Assembly: GCF_018130145.1 (NCBI RefSeq)
Contig: NZ_JAFCMB010000007.1
Location: 248,001 to 312,000 of the forward strand
Direction: 5' to 3'
Source: Bradyrhizobium sp. AUGA SZCCT0176
GTDB lineage: Bacteria; Pseudomonadota; Alphaproteobacteria; Rhizobiales; Xanthobacteraceae
Length of the DNA stretch: 64,000 nt
Made by a program: the position numbers and the translations under genes. Positions 16,960-27,036 of this stretch are shown here, one piece after another. Each line of letters begins with the position of its first letter. Positions within the stretch are counted from its first letter, which is position 1. The notes below the pieces were generated by a model that ran no database searches, was not told the origin of the DNA, and worked only from the letters and a program-made list of their open reading frames with translations.

Positions 16960-18300
16960 CTACTCCGCCGCAACATTCCGCCCGGGACCGCCGACGAACC
17001 CCGCCGCATCGCCGAAGCGCTCGATCATCACGGCGGTGAGGTCTTTCGTCTTGCTGGTGACGCAGGCGCCGGAGCGTACGGTGTAGCGGTCCTGACGCGC
17101 GACATGCGGCGGTGCCTCGCCCTGCTGCAGCGCGCGGGCGGCCTCCATCACCAGTTTGCGGAAATGCATGATGCCCAAATCAGTCGGGCCGAGATGTTCT
17201 CGCGTCCGGTCGGCAATCGGGCCCTGGCTGTCCTGCACCGCGGCGTCCTGTTCGGAGACGCCCTTGATGCCGGTGTAGCTTTTCGTCTTCTGCAGCTTGC
17301 GATCGATCAGATAGTCGTTGGCCTTGTTGCGCAGCGGAACGTAATTCTCGTCGACTTCCGACATCACGCCGTTGCCGCGGTCGTAGCCGTCGCGCTCGGC
17401 CTGCGTCAGCGGCCGCTCCGGATTCCACGCATAGGTGTAGATCCAGCAACTGGTATCGGTCACCGGAACGAAGCTTTGGCCAAAAATGTTCTCGCCCGGC
17501 ATCGAGCTCGGCGCATAGGCATGCACCGGCATCAGAAACTGGGCAATGCGCCAGTAGATGTTGTCGGACCCGGTGAGCCGCCCGCCGGCGACGGTGAGGC
17601 CGGCCGCGTGCGGGCTGATCTTGATCACCGGGCGCGGGTCCTCGGCGATCCAGCGCATATGGTCGGTCGCAACCCGCGTGAGCGGATTCACAAAATGCTT
17701 CTTGATGTCGAGGATCTCGTTCTCTTCCTTCTCGAAGCTCAGATGCGCGAAGGTGAAGTGCGCGGTGTCGATCGATCCTTCGAGCGCCTGCACCCAGTTG
17801 CAGTCCTGCCATTTCTTGGTGACGTAGCGGTGCGAGGCCGGCAGCAGCGCCATCTCCAGCGCCGGCAATTCCGGCACCTGATCGGCCGGGCCCATATAGG
17901 CCCAGATCATGTCGCCCCATTCACGCACCGGATAGGATTTGATCTTGATCAGGTCCTTGGCGTTGAGATCGGGATAGGAGGTCGGCATGTCGACGCAGTT
18001 GCCTGACATGTCGAACTTCCAGCCGTGATAGACGCAGCGGATGCCGCACTCCTCGTTGCGGCCGAGCCAGAGATTGGCGCCGCGGTGCGGGCAATATTGA
18101 TCGATCACGCCAACCACGCCGCGGCTGTCACGGAACGCCAGCAGTTCTTCGCCCATGACGATAATCTTCTTCGGCGTGCCGTCGGCCTCAGGCAATTCCG
18201 CCGACAGCAGCACCGGCATCCAGAATCGGCGCAGCAATTCGCCCATTCCCGTTCCCGCCCCGCTCTCGGTCAGGAAGGCGTTGTCTTCGGCGCGGAGCAT
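16960..18300 (-). CDS. Aromatic ring-hydroxylating dioxygenase alpha subunit (Rieske, phthalate-4,5-dioxygenase-like)
   Basis: 446-residue Rieske non-heme iron oxygenase. The [2Fe-2S] ligands are Cys70-x-His72 and Cys89-xx-His92 (CPHRGAN, CVYHGWKFD). The catalytic iron site includes Asp178, His181 and His186 in GSIDTAHFTFAH. The overall shape fits the homotrimeric phthalate/vanillate-type oxygenases that need a separate reductase, and none is encoded nearby. The substrate is unknown. It follows the TauD-like gene on the same strand, with the 86-bp palindrome between them. Confidence 0.88.
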   Translation of the reverse strand: MLRAEDNAFLTESGAGTGMGELLRRFWMPVLLSAELPEADGTPKKIIVMGEELLAFRDSRGVVGVIDQYCPHRGANLWLGRNEECGIRCVYHGWKFDMSGNCVDMPTSYPDLNAKDLIKIKSYPVREWGDMIWAYMGPADQVPELPALEMALLPASHRYVTKKWQDCNWVQALEGSIDTAHFTFAHLSFEKEENEILDIKKHFVNPLTRVATDHMRWIAEDPRPVIKISPHAAGLTVAGGRLTGSDNIYWRIAQFLMPVHAYAPSSMPGENIFGQSFVPVTDTSCWIYTYAWNPERPLTQAERDGYDRGNGVMSEVDENYVPLRNKANDYLIDRKLQKTKSYTGIKGVSEQDAAVQDSQGPIADRTREHLGPTDLGIMHFRKLVMEAARALQQGEAPPHVARQDRYTVRSGACVTSKTKDLTAVMIERFGDAAGFVGGPGRNVAAE

Positions 18301-18333
18301 GGCGTGACCTCCGGATTTTATTTCGTTTCAGTT

Positions 18334-18419
18334 CGTAGGATGGGTGGAGCGAAGCGATACCCATCACTTGTATCCGCGCCGTGAGATGATGGGTTTCGCT
18401 GCGCTCTACCCATCCTACG
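18334..18419. repeat. 86-bp palindromic repeat element (copy 2)
   Basis: Same length and nearly the same sequence as 1525-1610 (arms CGTAGGATGGGTGGAGCGAA and complement). Here it lies between the end of the TauD-like gene and the start of the Rieske gene, both on the minus strand. It could stabilise or attenuate the shared message. Confidence 0.9.
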
Positions 18420-18426
18420 GCGCTCA

Positions 18427-19308
18427 TCACACCGGCCGCTCGCCTTTCACGGTCACGCGCGTGCCCGACCTTGTATGCGGCCAGTAATCCCACATCGCGC
18501 GGTGCTGGGCGCAGCGGTTGTCCCAGAAGGCGATGGCGTTTTCGGTCCAGCGGAAGCGGCACTGGAACAGCGGATTTTCCGCGTGCTGATAGAGATAGGC
18601 GAGCATCGCGTCGCTCTCGTCGCGGGGAACGCCGATCAGGAAACGCGTAAAACCGCGGTTGACGTAGAGCGCCTTCTTGCCGGTCACCGGGTGCGTGCGC
18701 ACGACAGGATGCTCGGCGCGCGGATATTCCGGGCGGTCTTTGACGCCGTAATTGGCGTAGAGCCCGCGATAGGTCTGTTCGCCGTCATGCAGCGCGGTTA
18801 GCGCGTCGAGATAGGCCTTCATGCGGTCCGACAGCGATTCATAGGCCGCATACATGTTGGCGAACAGCGTGTCGCCGCCGCGCGGCGGGCACTGCCTGAT
18901 GTAGAGGATCGAGCCCATCGGCGGCTCGACGTCGCAGGACACATCGGTGTGCCAGCCCTCGCCATTGGCGCGCGGTGAATCCTTGTCGGCGTAGATCTTC
19001 ATCAACGCGGGATCATCGCCCTCATGTGGTGCCGCCGGATGAATATGCAGCTCGCCGAACTGCCGGCCGAACGCCAGATGCTGCTGCGGCGTGATGTGCT
19101 GGTCGCGAAAGAAGATCACGAGGTTTTCGGCGAGCGCGCGGTGGATTTCGTCCATCGTGCGGTTCGACAGCGAGTCAGCGAGATCGACGCCCGAAATCTC
19201 CGCGCCGATGATCGGGGTCAGTTTTTCGACGCCGATAGTCTCGTAGGGTTCGCTCTCGCCGGCGATATGCCGGTAGCGGGGTCCCTGCTTGCTGGAGAGT
19301 GAAGACAT
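18427..19308 (-). CDS. TauD/TfdA-family alpha-ketoglutarate-dependent dioxygenase
   Basis: 293-residue Fe(II)/2-oxoglutarate dioxygenase. The iron-binding HxD is in GEGWHTDVSC (about residue 119), the distal histidine is in RCAQHRAMWDYW, and the 2-oxoglutarate-binding arginine is in SGTRVTVKG near the end. Family members act on taurine, 2,4-D, alkyl sulfates or carnitine precursors; the substrate here is not evident. The ATG at 19308 is chosen because GGGAG lies 7-9 nt upstream; an earlier in-frame TTG at 19323 would place that site inside the gene. It precedes the Rieske gene. Confidence 0.9.
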   Translation of the reverse strand: MSSLSSKQGPRYRHIAGESEPYETIGVEKLTPIIGAEISGVDLADSLSNRTMDEIHRALAENLVIFFRDQHITPQQHLAFGRQFGELHIHPAAPHEGDDPALMKIYADKDSPRANGEGWHTDVSCDVEPPMGSILYIRQCPPRGGDTLFANMYAAYESLSDRMKAYLDALTALHDGEQTYRGLYANYGVKDRPEYPRAEHPVVRTHPVTGKKALYVNRGFTRFLIGVPRDESDAMLAYLYQHAENPLFQCRFRWTENAIAFWDNRCAQHRAMWDYWPHTRSGTRVTVKGERPV

Positions 19309-19379
19309 GGGCGTTTCTCCCAATCATTATTGATTGGAAGCATCGTAGCGCAGGCGATGCCGAGCGCAATGCAATAGGT

Positions 19380-19500
19380 GTCGTCCCGGCCTTGAGCCGG
19401 GACCCATACGCCGCGACCTATCGGTGAGGGTGCTGGCGTTAGATATTTTCCGCAAAATTAAGGCCGCGGCGTATGGGTCCCGGCGTTCGCCGGGACGACA
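19380..19500. repeat. Long palindromic element, CGTCGTCCCGG family, copy C
   Basis: Opens GTCGTCCCGGCCTTGAGCCG and closes GGTCCCGGCGTTCGCCGGGA with CGACA. It sits between the TauD-like gene and the end of ispG, without the nested palindrome of copies B and D. Confidence 0.9.
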
Positions 19501-19507
19501 CCGATGG

Positions 19508-20791
<1,284 letters not shown>

Positions 20792-21117
20792 GGCGTCTCG
20801 AATATCAGGTTTTGGTGACATTCACCAAGGGGACGGGGATGGGCCAGCCGGCCGGACCCAGATTTGAATTTTATCTCTGTATTTTCAATGGCTTAATCCG
20901 GCCATTGCGGTTGGAGGCAGGCGATCAACACTCGGCCTCCCTGTCAGCTATATTGGACAGGAATCGCCGGATTGAAAGGGCAAGATGGGCCGGGCAGGGC
21001 GGCTTTTCATGTGACGTCGGAGACCCTCTTTTTGTTCAAGCGTGATCTTTTCGGAGAACCGGTTCCCACTTTTCCGGATCCTGCTCTACCATCATTCAAA
21101 TAACGGGAGGTTTAGGC
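20792..21117. other. ispG / sulfurtransferase intergenic region
   Basis: 326 bp between divergent genes. No convincing gene was found: a 77-codon plus-strand frame (20812-21045) has no ribosome site and unnatural composition. It must hold the promoters of both neighbours, but no box stands out. The right end contains a palindromic repeat (21041-21087). Confidence 0.5.
21041..21087. repeat. Palindromic intergenic repeat (GATCTTTTCGGAGAACCGGT type)
   Basis: GTGATCTTTTCGGAGAACCG followed by GTTCCCACTTTTCCGGATCC. The outer GATC...GGATC ends and central AACCGGTT are symmetric. It resembles the degenerate element upstream of gloB (204-276). I recall this type from other Bradyrhizobium genomes. Confidence 0.6.
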
Positions 21118-21984
21118 ATGTCGGAGCTGATCAGTACGACGGAACTTGCCGGCATCCTCGACCGGCCCAACCTGCGGCTGTTCGATTGCACGACCTATCT
21201 CGAACCGGCGCCCGAAGGCAGCAACGCGCCCTATATCGCGGTGCCCGGCGACCAGACCTTCGCGGCTGGCCACATTCCCGGCGCGGATTTTCTCGACCTG
21301 CAGGGCGAATTCTCCCAACAGGGTATCGAGCTTCGCTTCATGATGCCTGATATCACGCAGCTCGAGGCGGCGTTCGGGCGGCACGGCGTCAGTGCCGATA
21401 GCCGCGTCGTGCTCTATTCGATCGGCACGCCGATGTGGGCGACGCGGTTCTGGTGGATGCTGAGATCGCTCGGCTTTGACAATGTCGCTGTTCTCGATGG
21501 CTGCTTCGACAAATGGAAGGCCGAGGAGCGGGAGATCGAGACGGGCGCGCCCAAGGGATATAAGAAGGCCACCTTCAAGGCGAAGCCGAGGCCCGGTCAT
21601 TTCGTCGGCAAGGACGAGGTGCTCGCTGCTGTCCGAGATCACAGCGCCGTGGTCGTCAACGCGCTGGGCCCACAATTCCACCGGGGACTGGAGCCAAGCC
21701 GTTATGGCCGGCCCGGACGGATTCCCGGCAGCTGCAACGTATCGGCGGCAACCCTGCTCGATCCCTCGACGCGCGTTTTCGTGCTGCTTGCGGACGCCGA
21801 AGCGAAATTCGCGACGCAAGGCCTGCGCAAGGACAAGCAGGTGATCGCCTATTGCGGCGGCGGCATCTCGGCGACCATCGACCTGTTCCTGCTGCACCGG
21901 CTTGGCTACGACAACCTGACCCTCTACGACGCCTCGATGGGCGAATGGGCCAAGGACGAGGCGCTGCCGATCGAGACGGATTAG
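21118..21984 (+). CDS. Two-domain sulfurtransferase (thiosulfate / 3-mercaptopyruvate type)
   Basis: 288 residues, two rhodanese domains (about 5-135 and 160-285). Only the second carries the active-site cysteine, in AYCGGGIS, as usual for tandem rhodaneses. The loop differs from both the CRKGVT of thiosulfate and the CGSGVT of mercaptopyruvate enzymes, so the sulfur donor is open. GGGAGG lies upstream of the ATG. It is divergent from ispG and convergent with the DMT gene. Confidence 0.9.
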   Translation: MSELISTTELAGILDRPNLRLFDCTTYLEPAPEGSNAPYIAVPGDQTFAAGHIPGADFLDLQGEFSQQGIELRFMMPDITQLEAAFGRHGVSADSRVVLYSIGTPMWATRFWWMLRSLGFDNVAVLDGCFDKWKAEEREIETGAPKGYKKATFKAKPRPGHFVGKDEVLAAVRDHSAVVVNALGPQFHRGLEPSRYGRPGRIPGSCNVSAATLLDPSTRVFVLLADAEAKFATQGLRKDKQVIAYCGGGISATIDLFLLHRLGYDNLTLYDASMGEWAKDEALPIETD

Positions 21985-22017
21985 ATGTGGTGATTGTCGG
22001 ACGGGCCGAAGACTCGC

Positions 22018-22165
22018 TTCACCTCTCCCGCTTGCGGGGGACGAGACGAGCGAAGCTCGCTCTTAGGTCGGCGCGTAAGCGCCGGGTGGGGGCTCTCTCC
22101 ACACGATCGGTCCGACTCGCGGCAACACCCCCACCCCGCCCTCCCCCGCAAGCGGGAGAGGGAGC
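22018..22165. repeat. Inverted-repeat intergenic element (CTCTCCCGCTTGCGGGGG type)
   Basis: Left arm CACCTCTCCCGCTTGCGGGG (about 22020) pairs with a right arm CCCGCAAGCGGGAGAGGG (about 22145-22162). The centre holds a further hairpin (TCGGCGCGTAAGCGCCG). It lies between two convergent genes. Confidence 0.75.
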
Positions 22166-22198
22166 GCAGCGCCGTCGTGGATACACTCGAACTCCCCC

Positions 22199-23140
22199 TC
22201 ACACGTTCGGATCGGGTGTTACTTCCGCCCTTGCCGCCACGGGCCGGTTGACGAGATAGAGCCCAGCGATGACCAGCAGCGCTGCGACGCCAAACGCGAT
22301 CGTCAGCGTGTCGTGCAGGATGAAATACGCGGCCACCACGCCGAACAGCGGCGTGATGAAGGTGAAGGCCGACAATTTGCTGGCCGAATAGGTTTTCACC
22401 AGCGCAAACCACAGCAAGAACGTCAGGCCGACCACCCAGAACGCCTGATAGGCCAGCAGCGCCAGCGACAGCGGCCCGGGAATATGGGTGATGGTTTCGC
22501 CGGAAATCCACGCCGCAAGCGCCAGGATCGGGATCGAGATCGCCACCTGATAGCCGAGCCCCTTTTCCGCCGGCGCCTTGATCAGCGCGGTGGCCTTGAC
22601 GATTAGCGTCGTGGTCGCCCACAGCGCGCCGCCCACGACGATCAGCAGATCGCCCATCAACACCTTGGCATCGACATTGGCCTGGGGGACGCCGATCGCC
22701 AGCGCGACACCGGCAAAACTCAAAGCGAGCCCGCCCCATTGCGAGGCGCGCAGCCGTTCGCCGAGAAAGACATAGGAGCCGAGGGCTACGAAGAACGGCG
22801 CCGTGTACAGGAACACCGCGGCCCGCGACGCCGACGTCAGCAGCAGGCCGCGATAGATCAGCACGAATTCAATGCCGAAGATGACGCCCGCGATCATGCC
22901 GGGCCACAGCGTGCCGTCGCGCTCGAAGAATCTGACGCCGCGAAACCAGCCGATGATCAGCAACACCGGCAGCGCGCCAAGCGAGCGGACCAGGGCCTGC
23001 AGCATCGGCGGCACGTCCGGCAATACCAGCTTCACCGCGATCTGATTAAAACCCCAGCTCAGGCACAGCATCAGCATCAAGGCGATAGCGCCCGGGGTGA
23101 GGGCACGCCCGGCGGCAGAGATCACAGGATTGGACGACAT
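22199..23140 (-). CDS. EamA/DMT-family membrane transporter
   Basis: 313 residues with ten hydrophobic helices in two EamA repeats. It lies 32 bp after the zur stop on the same strand, so it is probably cotranscribed with the zinc regulator. That would make it zinc-responsive, but the substrate is not readable from sequence. The C-terminus ends in a short polar tail. Confidence 0.85.
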   Translation of the reverse strand: MSSNPVISAAGRALTPGAIALMLMLCLSWGFNQIAVKLVLPDVPPMLQALVRSLGALPVLLIIGWFRGVRFFERDGTLWPGMIAGVIFGIEFVLIYRGLLLTSASRAAVFLYTAPFFVALGSYVFLGERLRASQWGGLALSFAGVALAIGVPQANVDAKVLMGDLLIVVGGALWATTTLIVKATALIKAPAEKGLGYQVAISIPILALAAWISGETITHIPGPLSLALLAYQAFWVVGLTFLLWFALVKTYSASKLSAFTFITPLFGVVAAYFILHDTLTIAFGVAALLVIAGLYLVNRPVAARAEVTPDPNV

Positions 23141-23172
23141 TTATCCTCGTAGCCCGGCTTGGCGCCGCGTTC

Positions 23173-23658
23173 TTATTTCTGACAATGCGCGCAGGTGCCG
23201 GCAATCTCGACGACGGAAAGCTTTGGCGCAAAGCCGGACGCGCGCGCCGCCGCATTGAGGCTTTGCGCGACCGGGGCCGCGGGAATTTCGCCGACCGAGC
23301 CGCAATGGTCGCAGATCAGGAACGCCACCATCGCGGTCGCGTCATGGTCGTGCGCGCAGGCGAGAAAGGCGTTGCGGCTTTCGATGCGGTGGACGAGGCC
23401 GTTTTCCATCAGGAAATCCAGCGCGCGGTAGACCGTGATCGGCGCCGGCCGCGGCATCGTCTTGGCGAGTTCGTCGATCACCTCATAGGCCCCGAGCGGA
23501 CGGTGGCTGGACAGCAGCGCCAGCAGCACCTGACGCCGGATCGGAGTGAATTTCTGCGCCCGCTTGGCGCAAACCTGCTCGGCATGCGCGATCGCGTCCG
23601 CGGCGCAGCGGCCGTGATCGTGGTCGGGTGCGGGAAAGGTAGGTTTTGCCAGGGTCAT
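23173..23658 (-). CDS. zur: Fur-family zinc uptake regulator
   Basis: 161-residue metal-dependent repressor. The N-terminus has HDHGRC, typical of alphaproteobacterial Zur. The winged helix follows (FTPIRRQVLLALL...), then HDHDATAMVAF and two CxxC pairs (CDHC, CAHC) for structural zinc. Zur with zinc bound represses high-affinity zinc uptake. The ATG at 23658 is chosen; the frame extends 40 codons upstream but that part lacks similarity and crosses the marR promoter region. It is divergent from marR and upstream of a DMT gene. Confidence 0.9.
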   Translation of the reverse strand: MTLAKPTFPAPDHDHGRCAADAIAHAEQVCAKRAQKFTPIRRQVLLALLSSHRPLGAYEVIDELAKTMPRPAPITVYRALDFLMENGLVHRIESRNAFLACAHDHDATAMVAFLICDHCGSVGEIPAAPVAQSLNAAARASGFAPKLSVVEIAGTCAHCQK

Positions 23659-23770
23659 TGCGTCAGGTTTGTAGCATTTTGGCGCCCAATCCCAAAGCCC
23701 GGTGGTTCCGCAGACACCAGCCATGTTCTGAGGGCGGAGCTGGTAACACTTAACCCGGCATGCAGAATTC

Positions 23771-23800
23771 ATAAGCAAGCTTATAATATCCGAAGCTTAT
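23771..23800 (+). promoter_or_regulatory. Candidate MarR operator overlapping the -10 box of marR-emrAB
   Basis: ATAAGC-AA-GCTTAT (23771-23784) is a perfect palindrome, and its right half AAGCTTAT recurs at 23793-23800, a 16-bp period. TATAAT (23782-23787) overlaps it, and GGAGG (23801-23805) with the ATG at 23812 follow. The geometry is what autorepression by the MarR product would need. No clear -35 is visible. Confidence 0.55.
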
Positions 23801-23811
23801 GGAGGCTGGCG

Positions 23812-24291
23812 ATGCGCGGTTCCGTGGATATGAACTTCCTGTTTACGCTCGGCGAAGTGCAGCGGATGATGCGCGCCTATGCCGACAAGCAGGCGGCGCG
23901 CTATGGCATCACCCGCGCGCAATGGGCGGTTTTGGCCAAGGTCGAACGATCCGAAGGCCTGAAGCAGACGGAACTCGCCGAACTGATGGAAATGCAGCCG
24001 ATCACGCTGACGCGATTGATCGACAAGCTCTGCGACAATGGCTGGATCGAGCGCCGCGGCGACGAGACCGACCGCCGCGTCAACCGGCTTTACCTGAAGA
24101 AGGCCGCGCGGCCGCTGCTCGGCAAGCTAGCCGGGTTGCGCTCCGAACTCACCGCGACCGCGCTCGAAGGCATCAATCCCGCCGACGCCCACCGCCTGCT
24201 GTCGCAACTCGATCTGATCAAGGAAAACGTTCGCAACGCGGTCCAGAATCCGCCCAGTGAACCGCCCAGGAAGGAACAGCGCTATGGCTGA
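23812..24291 (+). CDS. MarR-family transcriptional regulator
   Basis: 159-residue winged-helix repressor. The DNA-binding core runs LKQTELAELMEMQPITLTRL with the wing DETDRRVNRLYL. Proteins of this type release DNA on binding phenolic or lipophilic ligands. The start is the ATG at 23812 with GGAGG 7 nt upstream; the long in-frame extension upstream is antisense to zur and rejected. Its last eight bases overlap the start of emrA, so it heads a marR-emrA-emrB operon. Confidence 0.92.
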   Translation: MRGSVDMNFLFTLGEVQRMMRAYADKQAARYGITRAQWAVLAKVERSEGLKQTELAELMEMQPITLTRLIDKLCDNGWIERRGDETDRRVNRLYLKKAARPLLGKLAGLRSELTATALEGINPADAHRLLSQLDLIKENVRNAVQNPPSEPPRKEQRYG

Positions 24292-25471
24292 TCCCGTGCT
24301 CAAATTCCCCCCCGAGCAGAAGGCTGCCGAACAGAAGGCCAGTCCGGATTCGCCGACGCCGCGCCCGAAACTGGCCGCGGAGCCGCGCCGCCGGCTGATG
24401 GCCGGCATGCGCCGCTATCGCCGTTTCCTGCTGCTGGTGGTGCTGCCGCTGGTCGCCGCGGTGGCCGGGATTACCTTTTATCTCAATGGCGGCCGCTACG
24501 TGACCACCGATGATGCCTATGTCGGTGCGCAGAAGGTGCTGATCACGTCAGACGTATCAGGCAAGATCATCAACGTGACCGTGAAGGAAGGCCAGCAGGT
24601 CTCGACCGGCGACACCCTGTTCCAGATCGATCCGGTGCCGTTCCGCCTGGCGGTAGCGCAGGCGCGCTCCAAACTTGACGACGCCAAAGTCAGCCACGAC
24701 ACCCTTGTCGCCAATGTGAAGCTGTACGGGCAGACCATCGAACTGGTCAACGCCGGCATCGCGCTCAAGCAAAAGGACGTCGAACGCAAGAATTCGCTGG
24801 TCAAGAGCCAGGCCGGCTCGCAGCTCGATCTCGACAACAGCGCCACGACCCTGGTCACCGCACAGGCGCAGCGCCAGCTGGTCACACAACAACGATCCAA
24901 CGCCCTCAACCAGCTGCTCGGCGATCCCGAGCTGCCGCTCGAAGCGTTTCCGGCCTACATGCAGGCCAAGGCGGCGCTAGACGACGCCCAGCGCAACCTT
25001 GATTTGACCACCGTGCGCGCGCCGATGAACGGCGTCGCGACGCAGGTCGAGCAGATCCAGCTCGGCCGCTTCGTGATGGCGGGCAGCCCGGTGTTTTCCA
25101 TCATCGACGTCGCCAACCCCTGGGTCGACGCCAATCCGAAGGAGTCCGACTTCACCTATGTGGCGGTCGGCCAGAGCGTCACGCTCGACGTCGACGCCTT
25201 CCCCAACCACGTGTTCAAGGGCACGGTCGGCTCGCTCTCGCCCGGCACCGGCGCGCAATTCGCGATCCTGCCGCCGCAGAACGCGACCGGCAATTTCGTC
25301 AAGGTGGTGCAGCGCGTTCCGGTGCGGATCTATTTCGACAAGAACGACAAGTTCGTCCGCAAGCTGAAAGCCGGCATGAGCGTCTATGCCAGCATCGACA
25401 CCAACCATCGCCGCTCGCTCGCGCACCTGCTCGGCTTGACGCCGGCGGCGGCTAACCACGAAACCGACTGA
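24284..25471 (+). CDS. emrA: HlyD/EmrA-family membrane fusion protein
   Basis: 395-residue periplasmic adaptor of a tripartite efflux pump. It has a cytoplasmic N-terminus, one transmembrane helix (about 45-65), a biotinyl-lipoyl-like half-motif (YVGAQKVLITSDVSGKI), an alpha-helical hairpin and a beta-barrel domain. AAGGA lies 8 nt before the ATG at 24284, which overlaps the marR stop. It is partner of the MFS pump that starts 3 bp after its stop. An outer-membrane TolC-like channel is needed and is not in the window. Confidence 0.92.
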   Translation: MADPVLKFPPEQKAAEQKASPDSPTPRPKLAAEPRRRLMAGMRRYRRFLLLVVLPLVAAVAGITFYLNGGRYVTTDDAYVGAQKVLITSDVSGKIINVTVKEGQQVSTGDTLFQIDPVPFRLAVAQARSKLDDAKVSHDTLVANVKLYGQTIELVNAGIALKQKDVERKNSLVKSQAGSQLDLDNSATTLVTAQAQRQLVTQQRSNALNQLLGDPELPLEAFPAYMQAKAALDDAQRNLDLTTVRAPMNGVATQVEQIQLGRFVMAGSPVFSIIDVANPWVDANPKESDFTYVAVGQSVTLDVDAFPNHVFKGTVGSLSPGTGAQFAILPPQNATGNFVKVVQRVPVRIYFDKNDKFVRKLKAGMSVYASIDTNHRRSLAHLLGLTPAAANHETD

Positions 25472-25473
25472 CC

Positions 25474-27033
25474 ATGCCGGCGCAGGGCCCGACACCAACT
25501 GCGGTTCCCGGCCTGCGCCGGAACATGGTGACGATCTGCGCCATGACGGCGACGATCATGCAGGCGCTCGACACCACCATCGCCAATGTCGCGCTGCCTT
25601 ACATGCAGGGTTCGCTGTCGGCCTCGCAGGACCAGATCAACTGGGTGCTGACCTCCTATATCGTCGCCGCCGCGATCATGACCGCGCCGGTGGGGTGGAT
25701 CGCCAACCGCTTCGGCCGCAAGCGCATCTTCATCATCTGCTCGGGCGGCTTCACGATTGCTTCCGTGCTGTGCGGCCTCGCGCAAGACATCAACCAGATG
25801 GTGCTGTTTCGTTTGCTGCAGGGCGTGTTCGGCGCGGCCCTGGTGCCGCTGTCGCAGGCGGTGATGCTGGATTCCTACGCGCTGCATGAGCGCGCCAAGG
25901 CGATGGCAATCTGGGGCATGGGCGTGATGATGGGTCCGATCATGGGACCCTCATTAGGCGCGTGGCTGACCGAAACCTATTCCTGGCATTGGGTGTTCTT
26001 CGTCAATTTGCCGTTCGGCATCTTCACCGTGCTCGGCCTCATGATCTTCATGGACGAGACCGGAAAGGACCAGGAGCTGCGCTTCGACTGGTTCGGCTTC
26101 ACGGCGCTGGCGGTCTCGATCGGATCGCTGCAGCTGGCGCTCGACCGCGGCGAGCAGCTCGGCTGGCTGGAATCCAACGAGATCATCGCCGAGTTCATCA
26201 TCGCCGGCATCGGGTTCTATTATTTCCTGGCGCATTCGTTCACCACCTCGAAGCCGTTCATCCAGTTCGCGCTGTTCAAGGACAAGAATTTCGTCGGCGG
26301 CTGCGTGTTCATGGCGGTCATGGGCCTGGTGCTGTTTTCGACCATGGCGCTGTCGTCGCCGTTCCTGCAGAACGTGATCGGCTATCCCATCATCACCGCC
26401 GGCGTGCTGCTGGCGACCCGCGGCTGCGGCACTTTCGTCGCGATGATGCTGGTCGGCCGCATGATGCGCTTTGTCGAGGCGCGCAATCTGATCATCACAG
26501 GCCTCAGCATCACGGCTATTTCGCTGTTCTACATGACCGGCTGGACCGACCAGACCGGCGTCACCGAGATCGTCGTGATCAGCGTGCTGCAGGGATTCGG
26601 GTTCGGCCTGGTGTTCGTGCCGCTGTCCACCGTGGCGTTCCTCACGCTGCCCAATCACCTGCGCACCGACGGCACCTCGATGCTGACATTGATGCGCAAT
26701 GTCGCGAGCTCGGTCGGCATTTCGATCGTGATCTCGCAGCTGACCGAGGGATCGCGGCGGGTCTATGCGGGGCTGTCGGAAAATATCAACCCGTTCAACC
26801 ACGCCCTGCAGATGCCCAATGTGCGCGGCATGATCGATCTTGGCACCGATACCGGCCGCGCCATGGCGGACGCCATGGTCAAGGCGCAGTCGCAGATCAT
26901 CGCCTTCTCGCAGGACTACCAGCTGGTGATGTTGTTCGTTCTGGTCTCGATCCCGCTGGCCATCATGATCGGTTCGACCAAGGCGACGCTGCGTGCGCAG
27001 TCGGTGGCGCCGGATCATGCTGTCATCGAGTAG
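25474..27033 (+). CDS. emrB: EmrB/QacA-family (DHA2) MFS multidrug efflux transporter
   Basis: 519 residues, 14 transmembrane helices, proton-driven drug export from the inner membrane. The family motifs are present: LDTTIANVALP near residue 30 (motif D1), GWIANRFGRKRIF near 75-90 (motif A), and GMGVMMGPIMGPSLGAWLT near 150 (motif C, antiporter). It is the third gene of the marR operon, two bases after the emrA stop. The substrate is probably a lipophilic or phenolic compound, inferred from MarR control. Confidence 0.93.
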   Translation: MPAQGPTPTAVPGLRRNMVTICAMTATIMQALDTTIANVALPYMQGSLSASQDQINWVLTSYIVAAAIMTAPVGWIANRFGRKRIFIICSGGFTIASVLCGLAQDINQMVLFRLLQGVFGAALVPLSQAVMLDSYALHERAKAMAIWGMGVMMGPIMGPSLGAWLTETYSWHWVFFVNLPFGIFTVLGLMIFMDETGKDQELRFDWFGFTALAVSIGSLQLALDRGEQLGWLESNEIIAEFIIAGIGFYYFLAHSFTTSKPFIQFALFKDKNFVGGCVFMAVMGLVLFSTMALSSPFLQNVIGYPIITAGVLLATRGCGTFVAMMLVGRMMRFVEARNLIITGLSITAISLFYMTGWTDQTGVTEIVVISVLQGFGFGLVFVPLSTVAFLTLPNHLRTDGTSMLTLMRNVASSVGISIVISQLTEGSRRVYAGLSENINPFNHALQMPNVRGMIDLGTDTGRAMADAMVKAQSQIIAFSQDYQLVMLFVLVSIPLAIMIGSTKATLRAQSVAPDHAVIE

Positions 27034-27036
27034 AGA

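Noticed and set aside
20812..21045. 77-codon plus-strand frame between ispG and the sulfurtransferase
   Set aside because: No ribosome site, no homology recognised, overlaps the ispG promoter area.
23185..23811. N-terminal extension of the MarR frame
   Set aside because: Antisense to zur and upstream of the strong GGAGG-ATG at 23812.
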